From Streptomyces laurentii (lineage in GTDB: Bacteria; Actinomycetota; Actinomycetes; Streptomycetales; Streptomycetaceae), in NCBI GenBank assembly GCA_002355495.1, contig AP017424.1:1240001-1304000 (forward strand): a stretch of 64,000 nucleotides of DNA. The letters run 5' to 3'. Numbering within the stretch: position 1 is the stretch's first letter; each line of letters starts with the position of its first letter. This document shows positions 9,275 to 17,966 of this stretch, piece after piece. The translations under genes were made by a program, and so were the position numbers. The notes under the pieces are model-generated. The model was not told where the DNA came from. It did not search any database and saw nothing but the letters and a program-made list of their open reading frames with translations.

Positions 9275-9511
9275 TCACGTCGCCGGGCGCGGCCTGGATG
9301 GTCCGGGGCACCGCCTGGTCCGCGGGGTGGCGTGGGGCGGGTCGGCGGGCGCGCTCTGCTGGTCGTCGGACTTCATCGCCTTGGCCTCGCTCTTGAGGAT
9401 GCGTGCCGACTTGCCCAGCGAACGAGCCATGTCCGGGAGCTTCTTGGCGCCGAAGAGCAGGATGATCACGACAAGGATCAGAATGATCTCGGTGGGGCCG
9501 AGCCTACCCAT
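9275..9511 (-). CDS. tatA: TatA translocase subunit, C-terminal tail frameshifted
   Basis: The pore-forming subunit of the Tat pathway. The N-terminal anchor IILILVVIILLFGAKKLP and the amphipathic helix up to KSEAKAMKS are intact, so the functional core is present. After ADPPHATP the frame runs into an Arg/Pro-rich sequence and stops at 9275 (78 residues). In the next frame the same DNA encodes QAVPRTIQAAPGDVTSARP then VAEPTDTTKR and stops at 9228, which is the tail I expect for Streptomyces TatA (about 94 residues). One base therefore appears to be missing near 9330-9340. The tail is poorly conserved, so the shortened product may still work. An assembly error is also possible. Confidence 0.85.
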   Translation of the reverse strand: MGRLGPTEIILILVVIILLFGAKKLPDMARSLGKSARILKSEAKAMKSDDQQSAPADPPHATPRTRRCPGPSRPRPAT

Positions 9512-9686
9512 AGCTGTTTACCTTCTTCACCGAGGCGACATTGGAAGTGCGTGCCCGGCGGGCCGGACGGGCGTCCGGCCACCGCGCTGCATGCGATCGT
9601 AACCCGCAGGGGTAAACGGGCGGCAATGACTGTGCATACTCGCGATTGCGCCCCGCGCCTGGACACCGCGCGGGACAAGCCCGAAG

Positions 9687-9884
9687 TCAGCGCAGGGTCT
9701 CCCCCGTTCGCGCCAGGTCGGTGGCGGCGCGTTCCAGGTCCTCGGCGGCCTGATGGATGCGCTCTGTGGTGCGGGCCACTTGACGGCCGAGACGCCGCGC
9801 CTCCACGAAGACCTTGATGCCGAGGACGCCGAGGACGGCGATGCCGAGGAAGCCGAGAGCGACGGCGAGCATGGGCCAGAACAT
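9687..9884 (-). CDS. Small single-pass membrane protein
   Basis: A 65-residue product starting MFWPMLAVALGFLGIAVLGVL, one hydrophobic helix (residues 3-23), then a charged helix with the regular pattern RRLGRQVARTTERIHQAAED that would form a short coiled coil in the cytoplasm. It has no catalytic motif. It lies between tatA and the zinc-ribbon gene on the same strand. The N-anchored helical layout is superficially like TatA/TatB but the conserved Tat residues are absent. Function unknown; membrane-associated scaffold is inference. Confidence 0.7.
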   Translation of the reverse strand: MFWPMLAVALGFLGIAVLGVLGIKVFVEARRLGRQVARTTERIHQAAEDLERAATDLARTGETLR

Positions 9885-9946
9885 ATGCCGAGCCTAGACG
9901 CTGTGCGGGAGCGGGCCGCCGCCGGTGGCCGGCCGCGGCCCGTACA

Positions 9947-9988
9947 GGTCCGTGGGCCGGTCCGTGGGCCGGTCCGTGGGCCGGTCCG
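9947..9988. repeat. 12-bp tandem repeat, 3.5 copies
   Basis: The unit GGTCCGTGGGCC is repeated head to tail at 9947, 9959, 9971 and partly at 9983, without mismatches. It lies in the gap between the small membrane-protein gene and the zinc-ribbon gene, so it is non-coding. The perfect copies suggest recent slippage, and copy number could vary between strains. Confidence 0.9.
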
Positions 9989-10020
9989 CTCGCCGATGGA
10001 CGCCCGGCATATGCCGCCCT

Positions 10021-10308
10021 TCAGCAGGCGGCGGACCGAACCGTGATGTGCAGGCGCAGGGTGTTGACGCCGCCGTCGGTGAGGAGTTCCACGATCCGCT
10101 CCCCGGCCGGCTTGCGGACGGCGCTGCCGCACTCGGGGCAGGTGAAGGAGTAGAAGGTGGTACGACGGCTCGCGCCGATGGCGAGCCGGAAAGCGCCCGC
10201 GGAGAGTTCGAAGCGGGCGCGGCAGTCGGGGCAGGCGGCCTTGTAGAGGACCTGCGCGACCGGGGGAACCGGGGCCACCGGAGCCATGAGGCCGGGCATC
10301 ACGGACAT
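10021..10308 (-). CDS. Small zinc-ribbon protein
   Basis: A 95-residue protein with two CxxC knuckles, CPDC near residue 28 and CPEC near residue 61, spaced as in a single zinc ribbon. The N-terminus is a short Pro/Val-rich stretch and the C-terminus ends in SAAC. The ATG at 10308 has a GGGAA site just upstream, so it is preferred over the in-frame ATG 15 codons earlier. It lies immediately downstream of pafBC on the same strand. The specific family is not recognised; a nucleic-acid or protein-binding adaptor is inferred from the ribbon only. Confidence 0.75.
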   Translation of the reverse strand: MSVMPGLMAPVAPVPPVAQVLYKAACPDCRARFELSAGAFRLAIGASRRTTFYSFTCPECGSAVRKPAGERIVELLTDGGVNTLRLHITVRSAAC

Positions 10309-10473
10309 TTCCCTTGACTCTCCCTGTGCTCGGGAGAGGCGCCCGGACGACACCCCTCATGGGGAACAGCGCCCCGCCGCTCCGGAACGTCACCGTCCGG
10401 TCCGCCGGACACCGGCCCGGCGGATGCCCTGGCACTCGCTAACGCACGCACCCCGCCGCTCCCGGCCCGCCGC

Positions 10474-11436
10474 TCAGCCGTCGTACGCGGCCAGCGCCGC
10501 GGCCGCCGCCTCGCGCGCGCTGTCCGCCAGCTCCGGCGGGGACACGATCCGCCCGTCGCTGCCGAGCCGCAGCGCGAGCCGTCGCAGCGAGGCGGGCGCC
10601 GGGGTCCGCAGGGTGATCCGCAGTCCCCCGTCGGGCAGTTCCTCGGCCCGGTCGTGCGGGTAGTACTCGGCGACCCAGCGGCCGCCGGGCCCCACCTCCA
10701 CCACGACCTCCGGGTCCTCGGCGGACGGCTGCACCAGCCCCGCCGACAGGTCCCGCAGCTCGATCTCCGGCGGCGCGGCGGCCTCGTCCAGGAGCCGGAT
10801 CTCGGCCACCCGGTCGAGCCGGAAGGTGCGGCGCGCCTCGGAGAGCCGGCACCACGCCTCCATGTACGTGTGGCCGACGGCGAACAGCCGGATCGGGTCC
10901 ACCTCGCGCTCGGTGAGCTCGTCGCGCGCGGGCGAGTAGTAGCGCAGCCACAGCCGGCGGCGTTCCGAGATCGCCCGGTCGACCTCGGCGAACACCCCGC
11001 CCTCGGACTCGAAGGTCACCGAGAGCCGGGAGCTGGCCCCGGCGGCCTCACCGGCCGCCGCCTCCAGCTTGGCGGTCGCCCGCAGCAGCGCGTCGCGGTC
11101 GCCCTCGCGCAGCCCGGGCAGCGTCGCCACGGCGCGCGCCGCGACCAGCAGCGCGGTCGCCTCGTCGGCGGCGAGCCGCAGCGGCTCGGCGGCCTCCGCG
11201 CCCAGGGCGTTCGGATTGCGCCACCAGATCCGGTCGCCGTCGGTGTCGATGTCCAGCAGATCGCCGCCCCGGAAGCTGGTGCCGCACATCGGCAGCACGT
11301 CCAGGTCGGAGATCAGCTCGTCCTCGGTGATCCCGAAGGCCCGGGCGACGTCGGCGACGTGCGCGCCCGGACGTTCGCGCAGATACGTGACGAGGGAGAG
11401 CATCCGCCTCGTCTGGTCGATGGCGTTGACGGCCAC
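10474..11436 (-). CDS. pafC: WYL-domain transcriptional regulator PafC
   Basis: A 320-residue regulator with an N-terminal winged helix (residues 1-60, RRMLSLVTYLRERPGAHVADVA), a central WYL domain containing LWLRYYSPARDELTEREVDP and a C-terminal WCX segment. It pairs with PafB as a heterodimer that activates the LexA-independent DNA-damage response in actinobacteria (established for mycobacteria). The GTG at 11436 follows GAGGGGAAGAGG, 17 bp after the pafB stop, so the two are cotranscribed and probably translationally coupled. Despite the name, PafBC is not needed for pupylation itself; the genes are linked to pafA by conserved gene order. Confidence 0.9.
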   Translation of the reverse strand: MAVNAIDQTRRMLSLVTYLRERPGAHVADVARAFGITEDELISDLDVLPMCGTSFRGGDLLDIDTDGDRIWWRNPNALGAEAAEPLRLAADEATALLVAARAVATLPGLREGDRDALLRATAKLEAAAGEAAGASSRLSVTFESEGGVFAEVDRAISERRRLWLRYYSPARDELTEREVDPIRLFAVGHTYMEAWCRLSEARRTFRLDRVAEIRLLDEAAAPPEIELRDLSAGLVQPSAEDPEVVVEVGPGGRWVAEYYPHDRAEELPDGGLRITLRTPAPASLRRLALRLGSDGRIVSPPELADSAREAAAAALAAYDG

Positions 11437-11453
11437 GGTCGTTCCTCTTCCCC

Positions 11454-12434
11454 TCAGCCCTTGGCCACGGCGCGCAGCCGGTCCACCACGTCGGCCCGCA
11501 GATCGGCCGGTTCCAGCACGACCACGTCGGGGCCGAACTCCACGAGCCAGGCGTCGAGGCCGTGCCCGTACGGGATCTCCAGCTCGTCCCAGCCGTCGGT
11601 GCCCTCGGTCACCGCGGTGGCCTTGGCCCGCAGCGGATAGGCGCAGCCGGCCCGCAGCCGGATCCGGGCGGTCCGGGTGGCGGTCTCGCCCGCCCAGCTC
11701 TCGACGGTCTCACGGACGGTGACGGCGTCGGGCACGGGCGTGGTGAACGCGCCGGCCCGGGAGCGCACCTTGCCGGTGATCCGGGACAGCCGGAACACCC
11801 GCTCCGCGCCCCGGTCGCGGTCCCAGCCCGCCAGGTACCAGTGGCCGCGCCAGCACTCCAGGGTCCACGGCTCGACCTGCCGGGGCTCGGGGCGGGCGGC
11901 GTTGGCCTTGCGGTAGTCGAAGACGACCGGGCGGCGGTCGCGGCAGGCCAGCATCAGCGGCTCGAAGGCGACCTCGTGGACCGGGATACGGGGTTCCAGC
12001 GCGCCCGGCCGGTCGTCGTACGGGTCCTCCGCCTCGGGCATGCCGGCGGCGCGCAGCTTCTGCAGGGCGCCGCTCGCGGCGCCGGCGAGGCGGGCCTGCT
12101 GCCACACCTTGGCGGCGAGGCCGAGCGCGGCGGCCTCCTCGGCGTCCAGGGTGATGGGCGGCAGCCGGTTGGAGTCGCGGCGGGCCAGGTAGCCGGTCTC
12201 GCCGTCCAGGTTCTCGACGGTCTCGATGACCAGGCCGAGCTCGCGCAGATCATCCTTGTCGCGCTCGAACATCCGGTTGAAGGCGTCCTCGCCGGACGCC
12301 CCGCCGGGCCCCGGTCGGAAGGCCTCGACATAGGCCTCGATGGACCCCCGCAGTTCGCGCTTGCTGAGCGGCCGGCGGGCGCCGAGCAGACACAGCGCCA
12401 GGTTCATCAGCCGCTCGGCCTTGGCAATCGCCAT
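11454..12434 (-). CDS. pafB: WYL-domain transcriptional regulator PafB
   Basis: A 326-residue regulator with an N-terminal helix-turn-helix (MAIAKAERLMNLALCLLG and the following KRELRGSIEAY), a WYL domain (RRPVVFDYRKANAARPEPR) and a C-terminal WCX region ending DRLRAVAKG. The ATG at 12434 matches the conserved family start; frames further upstream are poor. It is the first gene of the pafB-pafC pair. The single-stranded-DNA-sensing role of PafBC in SOS-independent repair-gene induction is family knowledge. A 16-bp inverted repeat lies upstream, between it and the FKBP gene. Confidence 0.9.
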   Translation of the reverse strand: MAIAKAERLMNLALCLLGARRPLSKRELRGSIEAYVEAFRPGPGGASGEDAFNRMFERDKDDLRELGLVIETVENLDGETGYLARRDSNRLPPITLDAEEAAALGLAAKVWQQARLAGAASGALQKLRAAGMPEAEDPYDDRPGALEPRIPVHEVAFEPLMLACRDRRPVVFDYRKANAARPEPRQVEPWTLECWRGHWYLAGWDRDRGAERVFRLSRITGKVRSRAGAFTTPVPDAVTVRETVESWAGETATRTARIRLRAGCAYPLRAKATAVTEGTDGWDELEIPYGHGLDAWLVEFGPDVVVLEPADLRADVVDRLRAVAKG

Positions 12435-12511
12435 CGACGCCCCGCACCCTCTTTTACCGGTTGGACTCTTCGGAGGTCCGACCGTACCGCCCCGGGGTGT
12501 GTGGACCAAAG

Positions 12512-12547
12512 CCGAGGGTCCCCGCCCTGATGGGCGGGGACCCTCGG
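12512..12547 (-). terminator. Rho-independent-like terminator after FKBP gene
   Basis: A perfect 16-bp stem (12512-12527 with 12532-12547) around a TGAT loop lies 20 bp past the FKBP stop. There is no long T tract, which is usual in Streptomyces. It separates the FKBP transcript from pafBC. Confidence 0.8.
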
Positions 12548-12566
12548 TCCGGTCTCGCGATCCGGG

Positions 12567-12947
12567 TCAGCGCTTGTGGACGGCCACGAGGTCGCAGACG
12601 AAGATCAGCGTCTCGTTCGGGCCGATCTTGCCGCCCGCGCCCTGCTCGCCGTACGCCAGGTGCGACGGGATGATCAGCTGACGGCGGCCGCCGACCTGCA
12701 TGCCCTGGACGCCCTTGTCCCAGCCCTGGATGACCATGCCGACACCGAGCTGGAACTGCAGCGCGGAACCGCGGTTCCAGGAGGCGTCGAACTCCTCGCC
12801 GGACTCGAAGGACACACCCACGTAGTGGACGTCGACCACGTCGCCGGCCTCGGCGACCTCGCCGTCGCCCTTCCAGATGTCCTTGATCTCCAGGTCGGAC
12901 GGCGCCTCGCCGCCCGGGAAGTCGACCTCGGGCTTCTCGATGCTCAC
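12567..12947 (-). CDS. FKBP-type peptidyl-prolyl cis-trans isomerase (cytoplasmic)
   Basis: A 126-residue single FKBP domain catalysing proline isomerisation. The conserved core is present: VDVHYVGVSFESGEEFDAS, MVIQGWDKGVQGM and RRQLIIPSHLAYGEQGAGG, with the active-site Tyr, Asp, Trp and hydrophobic residues in place. There is no signal peptide, so it acts in the cytoplasm. The GTG at 12947 follows GAGGAG. It is 60 bp downstream of a two-domain FKBP lipoprotein gene in the same direction, so the cell has an internal and an external isomerase encoded side by side. This pair is usual next to pafA in streptomycetes. Confidence 0.93.
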   Translation of the reverse strand: MSIEKPEVDFPGGEAPSDLEIKDIWKGDGEVAEAGDVVDVHYVGVSFESGEEFDASWNRGSALQFQLGVGMVIQGWDKGVQGMQVGGRRQLIIPSHLAYGEQGAGGKIGPNETLIFVCDLVAVHKR

Positions 12948-13007
12948 TGCAGTGTGCTCCTCATACGATGAACCGCACGGACGATGGCCCGCGCGACCGG
13001 GACAGTC

Positions 13008-13952
13008 TTACATCTTCGTCAGGATGTCCACAGCGAAGACCAGGGTGGAATTCTTCGGAATGCCCTGCTTCTCCTCGGCGCCGAAGGCCTCCGACGGCGG
13101 CGCGACGATCAGCACACGGCTGCCGACCTTCTTGCCGACGAGGCCGTCCTTGAGTCCCTTCAGGGTCAGGTTGGCCAGCGGGAAGTTGGCCGGCTTGCCC
13201 GCCTGGTACGTCGAGTCGAAGACCTTGCCGTCCTTCCAGATGGAGGCGACGTAGTTCACCACGACCGTGTCCGTGGCCTTCACGGCCTCGCCCTTGGACT
13301 CCAGGATGTAGTTGGAGACCAGCTTGGTCGGCGGATCCACCTTGGGGATCGTCAGCGAGGGCGCCTTGCCGTCGGTGTTGGTACCGACCTTCGGCAGGTC
13401 CTTGTTCTCCTGGGCGACCTCGGTGCCCTCGGCGGTCTTCGGGATGGTGACGGCCTTCAGGATGTCGACCACGAACACCAGCGTGGCGTTGGGCTTGATG
13501 TCGCCCTGGCCCTGCGCCCCGTACCCGAGCTCCGGCGGGATGCCGATCATGACGCGGCTGCCGACCTTCTGGCCCGCGAGGCCCTGGTCCCAGCCCTTGA
13601 TGACCTGTCCGGCGCCCAGCGTCAGCTCGAAGGGCTGCTTCCGGTCGAAGCTGTTGTCGAAGGGGGTGGTCGAGTCCCACGACTGGCCCAGGTAGTTCAC
13701 CTGAAGCGCGTCACCGTTCTTGGTGACCGGGCCCTTGCCCTCGCTGATCACGTTGACCTTGAGCGACTTGGGCGGGGCGCCCACGCCCTTGGAGACGGTC
13801 GGCTTCTCACCGAACTTCTCCCCCGCCGTGATGGCGGGAAGCCCGTTCTTCATCGAACCGGAATCGGAATCGGAGCCCTTGTTGTCGCTGCCGCAGGCCG
13901 CTGTGGTGAGCAGCAGCAGCGGAACGACGAGCAGGCCGGCAAGTCGGCGCAC
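13008..13952 (-). CDS. Tandem-FKBP peptidyl-prolyl isomerase lipoprotein
   Basis: A 314-residue secreted lipoprotein. The start GTG at 13952 (GAGG five bases upstream) gives VRRLAGLLVVPLLLLTTAAC, a type II signal peptide with lipobox cysteine at residue 20. Two FKBP domains follow: the first contains QVIKGWDQGLAGQKVGSR and ELGYGAQGQGDIKPN, the second GLKDGLVGKKVGSRVLIV and AFGAEEKQGIPKN. The second lacks the core tryptophan (LKGLKDGL where the first has IKGWDQGL), so it may be weak in catalysis and serve as a binding or chaperone domain. Anchored outside the membrane, it probably assists folding of exported proteins. Confidence 0.9.
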   Translation of the reverse strand: MRRLAGLLVVPLLLLTTAACGSDNKGSDSDSGSMKNGLPAITAGEKFGEKPTVSKGVGAPPKSLKVNVISEGKGPVTKNGDALQVNYLGQSWDSTTPFDNSFDRKQPFELTLGAGQVIKGWDQGLAGQKVGSRVMIGIPPELGYGAQGQGDIKPNATLVFVVDILKAVTIPKTAEGTEVAQENKDLPKVGTNTDGKAPSLTIPKVDPPTKLVSNYILESKGEAVKATDTVVVNYVASIWKDGKVFDSTYQAGKPANFPLANLTLKGLKDGLVGKKVGSRVLIVAPPSEAFGAEEKQGIPKNSTLVFAVDILTKM

Positions 13953-14017
13953 TAGTTCCTCAGATCTCAGACGGCACGGTAGTTGTCCCGACACTCTAGG
14001 GGACCACACTGTGAATG

Positions 14018-14054
14018 CCGTCGGCCCCGCACGCGAAACGTGCGGGGCCGACGG
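14018..14054 (-). terminator. Terminator downstream of pafA
   Basis: A perfect 16-bp stem (14018-14033 with 14039-14054) with the loop CGAAA lies 39 bp beyond the pafA stop. It isolates the pafA transcript from the FKBP genes. Confidence 0.85.
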
Positions 14055-14092
14055 TCCGTCCGAGCCGGTCGTACGCCGGGCGGCGCCCGGTC

Positions 14093-15454
14093 CTACATAC
14101 CGGCGATCAGCTTTTCCACCCGGTCGTCGACCGAGCGGAACGGGTCCTTACACAACACCGTGCGCTGCGCCTGGTCGTTGAGCTTGAGGTGGACCCAGTC
14201 GACGGTGAAGTCCCGGCGCTGCTCCTGCGCCCGCCGGATGAAGTCGCCGCGCAGCCGCGCCCGGGTGGTCTGCGGCGGCACCGACTTCGCCTCGAAGATC
14301 TTCACGTCGTTGCAGATCCGGGCCGCCTGGCCGTTCTTCTGGAGCAGGTAGTACAGCCCGCGGCGGCGGTGGATGTCGTGGTAAGCGAGGTCTATCTGAG
14401 CGATCCGCGGATGCGACATCGTCATGTTGTGCTTGGCCCGGTACCGCTCGATGAGCTTGTACTTCATGACCCAGTCGATCTCGGTCTCGACCCGCTCGAG
14501 CGCCTCCTGCTCGATCGCGTCGAGGGTACGGCCCCACAGGTCCAGGACCTGGGCGACCGTGCCACTGCGGATGCCCCGGCGGTCGACGAAGTCGGCGGCC
14601 TTCTCGAAGTACTCCCGCTGCACCTCGAGCGCCGACGCCTCGCGGCCGCTGGCGAGCCGCACCTTGCGCTGGCCGGTGATGTCGTGGCTGACCTCGCGGA
14701 TGGCCCGGATCGGGTTCTCCAGGGTCAGGTCGCGCATCACGGTGCCCGCCTCGATCATGCGCAGCACGAGGTCGGTGGCGCCGACCTTGAGCAGCATGGT
14801 CGTCTCGGACATGTTGGAGTCGCCGACGATGACGTGCAGGCGCCGGTAGCGCTCGGCGTCCGCGTGCGGCTCGTCGCGGGTGTTGATGATGGGACGCGAC
14901 CGGGTGGTCGCCGAGCTGACGCCCTCCCAGATGTGCTCGGCCCGCTGCGAGACGCAGTACACGGCACCCCGCGGGGTCTGCAGCACCTTCCCGGCGCCGC
15001 AGATCAGCTGCCGGGTCACCAGGAACGGAATGAGGATGTCCGCGAGCCGGGAGAACTCCCCGTGCCGGGCCACCAGATAGTTCTCGTGGCAGCCGTAGGA
15101 GTTTCCGGCGGAGTCGGTGTTGTTCTTGAAGAGATAGACGTCGCCCGCGATTCCTTCCTCGTGCAGGCGGCGTTCCGCGTCGACGAGAAGTCCTTCCAGA
15201 ATGCGCTCGCCGGCCTTGTCGTGGGTGACCAGTTCGACCACGTTGTCGCATTCGGGAGTTGCGTATTCCGGATGCGAACCCACGTCCAGGTACAGGCGGG
15301 CGCCGTTCCGCAGGAAGACATTGCTGCTGCGGCCCCATGACACGACACGGCGGAAGAGGTACCGCGCCACTTCGTCAGGAGACAGTCGGCGCTGTCCCCT
15401 GAACGTGCACGTGACGCCGTACTCGTTCTCCAGCCCGAAAATGCGGCGGTCCAT
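14093..15454 (-). CDS. pafA: Pup-protein ligase PafA
   Basis: A 453-residue carboxylate-amine ligase of the glutamine-synthetase fold. Using ATP it joins the C-terminal glutamate of Pup to substrate lysines. Signatures include FGLENEYGV near the N-terminus (catalytic Glu and metal site), [19 protein letters not shown] and [20 protein letters not shown] (nucleotide and Pup groove), then a small C-terminal domain. Length matches the family. It is a paralogue of Dop at 20.4-21.9 kb; the two share the NNTD and [10 protein letters not shown] blocks, but PafA lacks the extra N-terminal insertion of Dop. Here it is separated from pup by an MFS/LacI insertion and the prc genes. Confidence 0.96.
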   Translation of the reverse strand: MDRRIFGLENEYGVTCTFRGQRRLSPDEVARYLFRRVVSWGRSSNVFLRNGARLYLDVGSHPEYATPECDNVVELVTHDKAGERILEGLLVDAERRLHEEGIAGDVYLFKNNTDSAGNSYGCHENYLVARHGEFSRLADILIPFLVTRQLICGAGKVLQTPRGAVYCVSQRAEHIWEGVSSATTRSRPIINTRDEPHADAERYRRLHVIVGDSNMSETTMLLKVGATDLVLRMIEAGTVMRDLTLENPIRAIREVSHDITGQRKVRLASGREASALEVQREYFEKAADFVDRRGIRSGTVAQVLDLWGRTLDAIEQEALERVETEIDWVMKYKLIERYRAKHNMTMSHPRIAQIDLAYHDIHRRRGLYYLLQKNGQAARICNDVKIFEAKSVPPQTTRARLRGDFIRRAQEQRRDFTVDWVHLKLNDQAQRTVLCKDPFRSVDDRVEKLIAGM

Positions 15455-15463
15455 GTCTGAACA

Positions 15464-16795
15464 TTACGCCTGACGGCCTGTGCTGAAACCGGGTTCGGCC
15501 GCCCCGTTTCGTTCGTTTCCCGAGGACCGCGCGTCATTTTCGCCCCGCGCGCCGGGCAGCGGGGCGCTTCCCCCACCCCCGCCGACGGCGTGTCGCACCG
15601 GGGTGACGTCCCCCAGCACCCGGCCCGTGGCGAGCAGCACCAGGAAGGCCACGAAGCCGCCGACCCCGGCCACGGCGAAACCGGCGGGGGTCCCGGCCAC
15701 TTCGACGACCGGCCCGGAGACCGCCGAGCCGAGCGCCGAGCCGACCCCGAAGGTCGTGACCAGCCAGGAGAACGCCTCGGTGACGGTGCCGGCCGGCGCG
15801 TGCCGGTCGACCACGATGAAGGCACAGGCGATGGACGGCGCCAGGAACACCCCCGCGAGGGCCGCCAGGAACGCCATCGGGACCGCGCCGGGCACCAGGA
15901 CCAGCGGCAGATAGCCGACCGCGAGCAGCAGCACCAGCACCCGCAGCCGCCTCTCCGGCGCGCCCGCCCACTGGCGGGCCCCGTACACCACGCCGCCGAT
16001 CAGCGCGCCGAGCCCGAGCGCCGCCATCAGCCAGCCGTAGACCGCGTCGTCACCGAGATCGTCGGCGTAGGCGACGGCGGCCACCGTGATGGAGCCGAGC
16101 GCCAGCCCCACGAAGAAGAACGAACCGAGCAGGGCGAGCAGACCGGGCGAGCGCAGCGCGCCCAGCCAGTGCGCCTCGCGCGGCGCGGAGCGCCAGGCCC
16201 GCGACGGCGGCGAGAGCACCACCGAGAGGGCGCCGAGGACACCGAGGACGTTGATGACGAGGAGGGCGGCGGCGGGCGACCACAGCGCCACGAGCAGGGT
16301 CAGCAGCAGCGGCCCGGCGGTGAACATGACCTCCTGGGCGACGGCGTCCAGGGCGTACGCCCGGTGCACCTGGTCCGCCCGGCCCAGCACGCTCGGCCAC
16401 AGCGCCCGCAGCCCGCCTTCGAGCGGCGGGGTGAAGAGTCCGGCGACCAGGACGGCCGCGTAGGCGAGGAAGAGGTTGCCGATGCCGGCGACGGCCAGCA
16501 CGGCCATGCCGAGGGCGGAGAGGAGCGCGGCGGGCAGCTGGACGCGAGGCTGGCCCTTGAGGTCGACGGCCCGGCCCAGCAGGGGCTGGCCGACGGCCAT
16601 GGCCAGGCCGTACACGGCTATCAGCCCGCCGGCGAGGGTGTAACTGCCGCCCTCGGCGCGGGTGAACACCGTCAGGGCGACCGGCCCCGTCCCGCTCGGC
16701 AGCCGGCCCACGAGGGTGCCGGTGAGCAGGCGCGTGGCATGGGGCGCGCGAAGGATCTCGAGATAACCGCCGCTCGCGGGTGCCTCGGTGGGCAT
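15464..16795 (-). CDS. MFS transporter (probable drug or metabolite exporter)
   Basis: A 443-residue membrane protein with about 12 hydrophobic helices in two halves and the inter-helix loop GQPLLGRAVDLKGQPR typical of major-facilitator exporters. The C-terminal 45 residues are polar and Gly/Arg-rich. The ATG at 16795 follows GGGAGGGAGACC. The stop is 9 bp from the pafA start, so it reads toward pafA and may be cotranscribed with it. It is divergent from a LacI regulator with a shared 135-bp promoter region, which suggests local control. Substrate unknown. Confidence 0.85.
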   Translation of the reverse strand: MPTEAPASGGYLEILRAPHATRLLTGTLVGRLPSGTGPVALTVFTRAEGGSYTLAGGLIAVYGLAMAVGQPLLGRAVDLKGQPRVQLPAALLSALGMAVLAVAGIGNLFLAYAAVLVAGLFTPPLEGGLRALWPSVLGRADQVHRAYALDAVAQEVMFTAGPLLLTLLVALWSPAAALLVINVLGVLGALSVVLSPPSRAWRSAPREAHWLGALRSPGLLALLGSFFFVGLALGSITVAAVAYADDLGDDAVYGWLMAALGLGALIGGVVYGARQWAGAPERRLRVLVLLLAVGYLPLVLVPGAVPMAFLAALAGVFLAPSIACAFIVVDRHAPAGTVTEAFSWLVTTFGVGSALGSAVSGPVVEVAGTPAGFAVAGVGGFVAFLVLLATGRVLGDVTPVRHAVGGGGGSAPLPGARGENDARSSGNERNGAAEPGFSTGRQA

Positions 16796-16829
16796 GGGGT
16801 CTCCCTCCCGGGGCATCAACCCGAGGTTT

Positions 16830-16857
16830 TACGTATAACGCGACGGGGTCATACGTA
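16830..16857. promoter_or_regulatory. Inverted repeat, probable LacI-family operator
   Basis: TACGTAT (16830-16836) and its complement ATACGTA (16851-16857) flank 14 bp in the divergent region between the MFS and LacI genes. The AT-rich arms stand out in a 70% GC background. Autoregulation by the adjacent LacI protein with control of the exporter is inferred from position. Confidence 0.5.
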
Positions 16858-16930
16858 CCATGACCGCACCACGCCGGTCCACCCGCGCGTCCACACGAAC
16901 CAGCACACAGCCGCCGCGGAGGTCGTACGC

Positions 16931-17950
16931 GTGCACAGCCCCGAGCCCCCCGGCGGGCACCGCCCCACCAGCCGCGACGTCGCCCGCGTAGCCGGCGTCT
17001 CGCAGGCCACCGTGTCCCTCGTCCTCGGCGACAAATGGCGCGGCCGCGTCTCCGAACGCACCGCCGCCACCGTCCGCGAGACCGCCGCGCACCTCGGCTA
17101 CCGCCCCAATCTCGCCGCCCGCAACCTGCGCCTCGGCCGCACCCGCACCGCCCTGCTCGTGGTCCCCGCCCTCACCAACGAGTTCTTCGCCCGCGTCTAC
17201 ACCGGCGCCGCCACCGTCGCCGCCCGGCACGGTTTCGGCGTCGTCCTCTACCCCTCCCCCGCCGGCATCGGCCCCGCCCGGGACCCCTTCGCCTCCGCCC
17301 GCGCCGCCCTCGACGGCGTCATCGCCTCCTCCATGGCCGCCGAGGCCCTCAAGGCCTTCGCCGGCACCGACCTCCCCCTCGTGATGCTCGACAGCGACCC
17401 CGCCGACCCCGGCGCCGCCGCCCACGTCAACCTCGACATCGCCGACGGCATGCGCCAGGTCACCGGCCACCTGCTCGGCCTCGGCCACCGGCGCTTCCTG
17501 CACCTCGCCTCCGCCGTCTCCTCCTGGACCTTCGACGTCCGCGGCGCCGCGCTCGCCGACGCCCTGCGCGACGCGAGCGTCACGGTGGTCCGCGCCCCGC
17601 TCGACGTCCAGGGCGCCCGCGAAGTCACCGAACACGCCCTCACCCGGCCCGGCCCCCGGCCCACCGCCATCGTCTGCGACGACGACATCCTCGCCGCGGG
17701 CGCCTGCAAGGCGGCCCGCCGGCTCGGCCTGCGCGTCCCCGAGGACCTCTCCGTGACCGGCTTCGACGACCTGGCCCTCGCCACCGCCCTCGAACCCGAA
17801 CTCACCACCGTCGCCCTCCCCGCCGAACGCATCGGCGAACGCGGCATGGACGCCCTCCTCGCCGTCCTCGACGGCCGCGCCCCCGAGACGGACGACCTGC
17901 CCGTCACCCTCGCCCGCCGTGCCTCCTCCGGCCCCGCCCCGAGCACCTGA
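16931..17950 (+). CDS. LacI-family transcriptional regulator
   Basis: A 339-residue repressor with an N-terminal helix-turn-helix and hinge (TSRDVARVAGVSQATVSLVL, YRPNLAARNLRLGRT) and a periplasmic-binding-protein-like sensor domain (LLVVPALTNEFFARVYTGA, TAIVCDDDILAAGACKAARR, VPEDLSVTGFDDL). The GTG at 16931 has GGAGG about 8 bases upstream. The ligand is probably a sugar or related small molecule, from family knowledge. It is divergent from the MFS gene and convergent with prcA, from which it is separated by a strong palindromic terminator. Its presence inside the proteasome locus looks like an insertion of an MFS/LacI pair. Confidence 0.9.
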   Translation: MHSPEPPGGHRPTSRDVARVAGVSQATVSLVLGDKWRGRVSERTAATVRETAAHLGYRPNLAARNLRLGRTRTALLVVPALTNEFFARVYTGAATVAARHGFGVVLYPSPAGIGPARDPFASARAALDGVIASSMAAEALKAFAGTDLPLVMLDSDPADPGAAAHVNLDIADGMRQVTGHLLGLGHRRFLHLASAVSSWTFDVRGAALADALRDASVTVVRAPLDVQGAREVTEHALTRPGPRPTAIVCDDDILAAGACKAARRLGLRVPEDLSVTGFDDLALATALEPELTTVALPAERIGERGMDALLAVLDGRAPETDDLPVTLARRASSGPAPST

Positions 17951-17966
17951 CCCCGGGTACGGCAAA

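Noticed and set aside
15590..16930. N-terminal extension of the LacI gene by over 400 codons
   Set aside because: The extra segment is antisense to the MFS gene and has no fold; a good ribosome site precedes GTG 16931.
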